Source: JBIOHJ01 sp044448905 (GTDB taxonomy: Bacteria; Bacteroidota; Bacteroidia; AKYH767-A; OLB10). From it: a stretch of 16,043 nt of DNA. The position numbers and the translations under genes were made by a program. Shown here in pieces: positions 14,644-16,043 of this stretch. Under the pieces are notes generated by a model. The model made no database searches, was not told the DNA's origin, and saw only the letters and a program-made list of their open reading frames with translations. Location of the stretch: the NCBI GenBank assembly GCA_044448905.1, contig JBIOHJ010000076.1, positions 1 to 16,043 on the forward strand. The letters run 5' to 3'. Position 1 is the first letter of the stretch. The number at the start of each line of letters is the position of its first letter.

Positions 14644-16043
14644 TCAGTTTGCTTTAACCAAACGGCTAACTTGTCTTAACGATTCCCCCTGCGTAAATTC
14701 AACAAAATAAATTCCTGCATTTAATTCATCACCAAATTCAAATTGACTAAGTGACGATTCAAACTTATAGGAATTTATTTCTCTTCCCGATAAGTCAAAT
14801 ACTTTTACGTTAACCGGGTTTTCATCCAGCGTAAACACATCAGCAGTAAAACTGGAGTTAGAGGGATTTGGATACACATTAAAGTTAATGCCATCTCTCA
14901 CTACAAATCTTTCACCATCTTCGACATCAACAAATACTCTTGAACTAGCATTTGGAGGTGTAACCAATCCTGTAATTCCAATCTGGCATGGATCACCATA
15001 GCAATACGGAACATTATCAACAATGCCGCGTGTTCTTACATTGTAGAATTTACCTACTTGTAAAGAAGGAATAACATTGCTGAATTTTAACCAGCGCGTG
15101 TTAGAAATAACTGTCCATAGAGTACCCGGATTAGTGGTTTCTTCAAATTCAAATTCATATTTTGGTTTAATACCATTATAAGCGAGCACAATTCCCGTTT
15201 TTATACTATCAGACAATGACATATTAAAATTGGGACAAAACGGAGGCATCAATTCAGGTTCACGAATAGACCGAATGACAACTGGAACAGAAGTAAACGA
15301 ACAAGTGGAGTTGATAACTAATGTTAAGTAAACAGATACGGTGTCCAAGGTGGGTCCGCCCGAACCGTCTAATGTAACGGTAATGGATTGCGTAGTTTCA
15401 CCTGTTGACCATAAATAGTTCGGAAACCCCGGATCGGCAGTTAATGTAACACTTCCGGGTTTGCAAAATGTTAAAGGTCCGTTCCATGTGAATTTCGGAT
15501 CGGTTGATAAGGAAAATACTTCAACATGTTGGGTAGCTGAACTTGAACATCCGCTTAGCAGCTGGGATATTGTTACAGTATAATCTCCAGTTGTACTTAC
15601 TGTAATAGTTTGCGAAGTTGCGCCAGTGCTCCATAAATAAGAGCTGAAAAAGTTACCCCCATTAGCAGTTAAATCAACAGTTTGTCCATCACATAAATTT
15701 ACATCTCCGTTTGCTGTGATAGAGACATTGGGTGCCGGTAGAAACAAAAACAAACGCCACGGACTGTTTACCGATTGCAGTACTCCTCCAGCATTGAATC
15801 CGGTAACAGTTACCCTGATTAATGTGTTAGCATTAATGGTAACCGTAGATGTTGTAGCACCATTAGTCCATAAATAAGCGTAAGGTGCCGTTAGCCCGGT
15901 AATATTAACTGTAAGAGTAAGGGGTGTTCCCTGGCAATTAATAGTAGGGCCTACTATTGCTGCCGATTGACTGAATGCAGCACCGGACAGCAACATAAAT
16001 ACTAAAGAATTTAGTATTCGTGATTTGATTAATTTTGTAATGT
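14644..16043 (-). CDS. Secreted multidomain protein with T9SS type A sorting domain (5' end outside window)
   Basis: At least 465 residues are present. The ATG at 15996 lies inside the signal peptide: coding continues upstream with basic KLIKSR and then LNSLVFMLLSGAAFSQ, so the true start is beyond the right edge. Numbered from that ATG, three Ig/PKD-like repeats carry AYLWTNGATTSTVTI (about 40), SYLWSTGATSQTITV (about 119) and NYLWSTGETTQSITV (about 193). A region at about 254-342 looks FN3-like (FYNVRTRGIV, CYGDPCQIGI). A type A sorting domain fills about 372-450: FNVYPNPS, VKVFDLSGREI, LNAGIYFVEF and a basic RLVKAN end. Such proteins cross the outer membrane by T9SS and are anchored or released. 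The SprB/adhesin-like repeats suggest a surface role, but no enzyme domain is visible. The gene shares a terminator with the convergent transporter. Confidence 0.93.
   Translation of the reverse strand, partial: ITKLIKSRILNSLVFMLLSGAAFSQSAAIVGPTINCQGTPLTLTVNITGLTAPYAYLWTNGATTSTVTINANTLIRVTVTGFNAGGVLQSVNSPWRLFLFLPAPNVSITANGDVNLCDGQTVDLTANGGNFFSSYLWSTGATSQTITVSTTGDYTVTISQLLSGCSSSATQHVEVFSLSTDPKFTWNGPLTFCKPGSVTLTADPGFPNYLWSTGETTQSITVTLDGSGGPTLDTVSVYLTLVINSTCSFTSVPVVIRSIREPELMPPFCPNFNMSLSDSIKTGIVLAYNGIKPKYEFEFEETTNPGTLWTVISNTRWLKFSNVIPSLQVGKFYNVRTRGIVDNVPYCYGDPCQIGITGLVTPPNASSRVFVDVEDGERFVVRDGINFNVYPNPSNSSFTADVFTLDENPVNVKVFDLSGREINSYKFESSLSQFEFGDELNAGIYFVEFTQGESLRQVSRLVKAN

Noticed and set aside
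1..16043. CRISPR array, tRNA/rRNA gene, insertion sequence or phage gene
   Set aside because: No regular spacer-repeat pattern, cloverleaf, transposase or integrase motif was seen on either strand.

Overview
The window reads as chromosomal DNA of a Bacteroidota (Bacteroidetes) bacterium, roughly 40% GC and AT-rich between genes. Three things support this. Two genes encode products of the type IX secretion system (T9SS) kind: a PorV/PorQ-family outer-membrane barrel and a protein with a type A C-terminal sorting domain. The best promoter-like site has the Bacteroidota -7 form TAnnTTTG. Shine-Dalgarno sequences are essentially absent. No rRNA, tRNA, CRISPR array, transposase, integrase or phage gene was seen, and no gene-free stretch exceeds 300 bases.

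Layout. Positions 1-5250 (+) hold a very large secreted-type protein, cut at the left window edge, followed by a PorV/PorQ paralogue and a strong rho-independent terminator. Positions 5335-7335 (+) hold a tight greA - HIT hydrolase - Rieske oxygenase run. Positions 7462-13550 (-) hold a co-directional series. In transcription order it is icmF (fused isobutyryl-CoA mutase), a VOC/glyoxalase-fold protein, a saccharopine dehydrogenase-family enzyme, a GNAT acetyltransferase, a MmcQ/YjbR protein and a 63-residue membrane protein. Positions 13711-14604 (+) hold an EamA/DMT transporter, divergent from icmF. Its stop codon lies in the loop of a bidirectional terminator shared with a convergent T9SS cargo gene that runs off the right edge.

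How the genes fit together. The left pair is probably a secreted substrate plus a dedicated PorV-like partner. The right-hand cargo protein implies the cell has a working T9SS. The icmF series suggests amino-acid carbon metabolism: branched-chain acyl-CoA rearrangement, and a lysine- or saccharopine-type dehydrogenase. That link is inferred from proximity only. icmF has the clearest control region, with a TATCTTTG -7 element and a perfect 16-bp palindrome just upstream of its start codon.

Most genes are ordinary housekeeping or accessory families. The less explained material is the atypical C-terminus of the large protein paired with its own PorV paralogue, the Glu-bridged Rieske oxygenase without a reductase, the icmF palindrome, and three short-period (7 or 9 nt) degenerate intergenic repeats. 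One of those repeats supplies the GTG start codon of a gene. No clearly new multi-gene system was identified.
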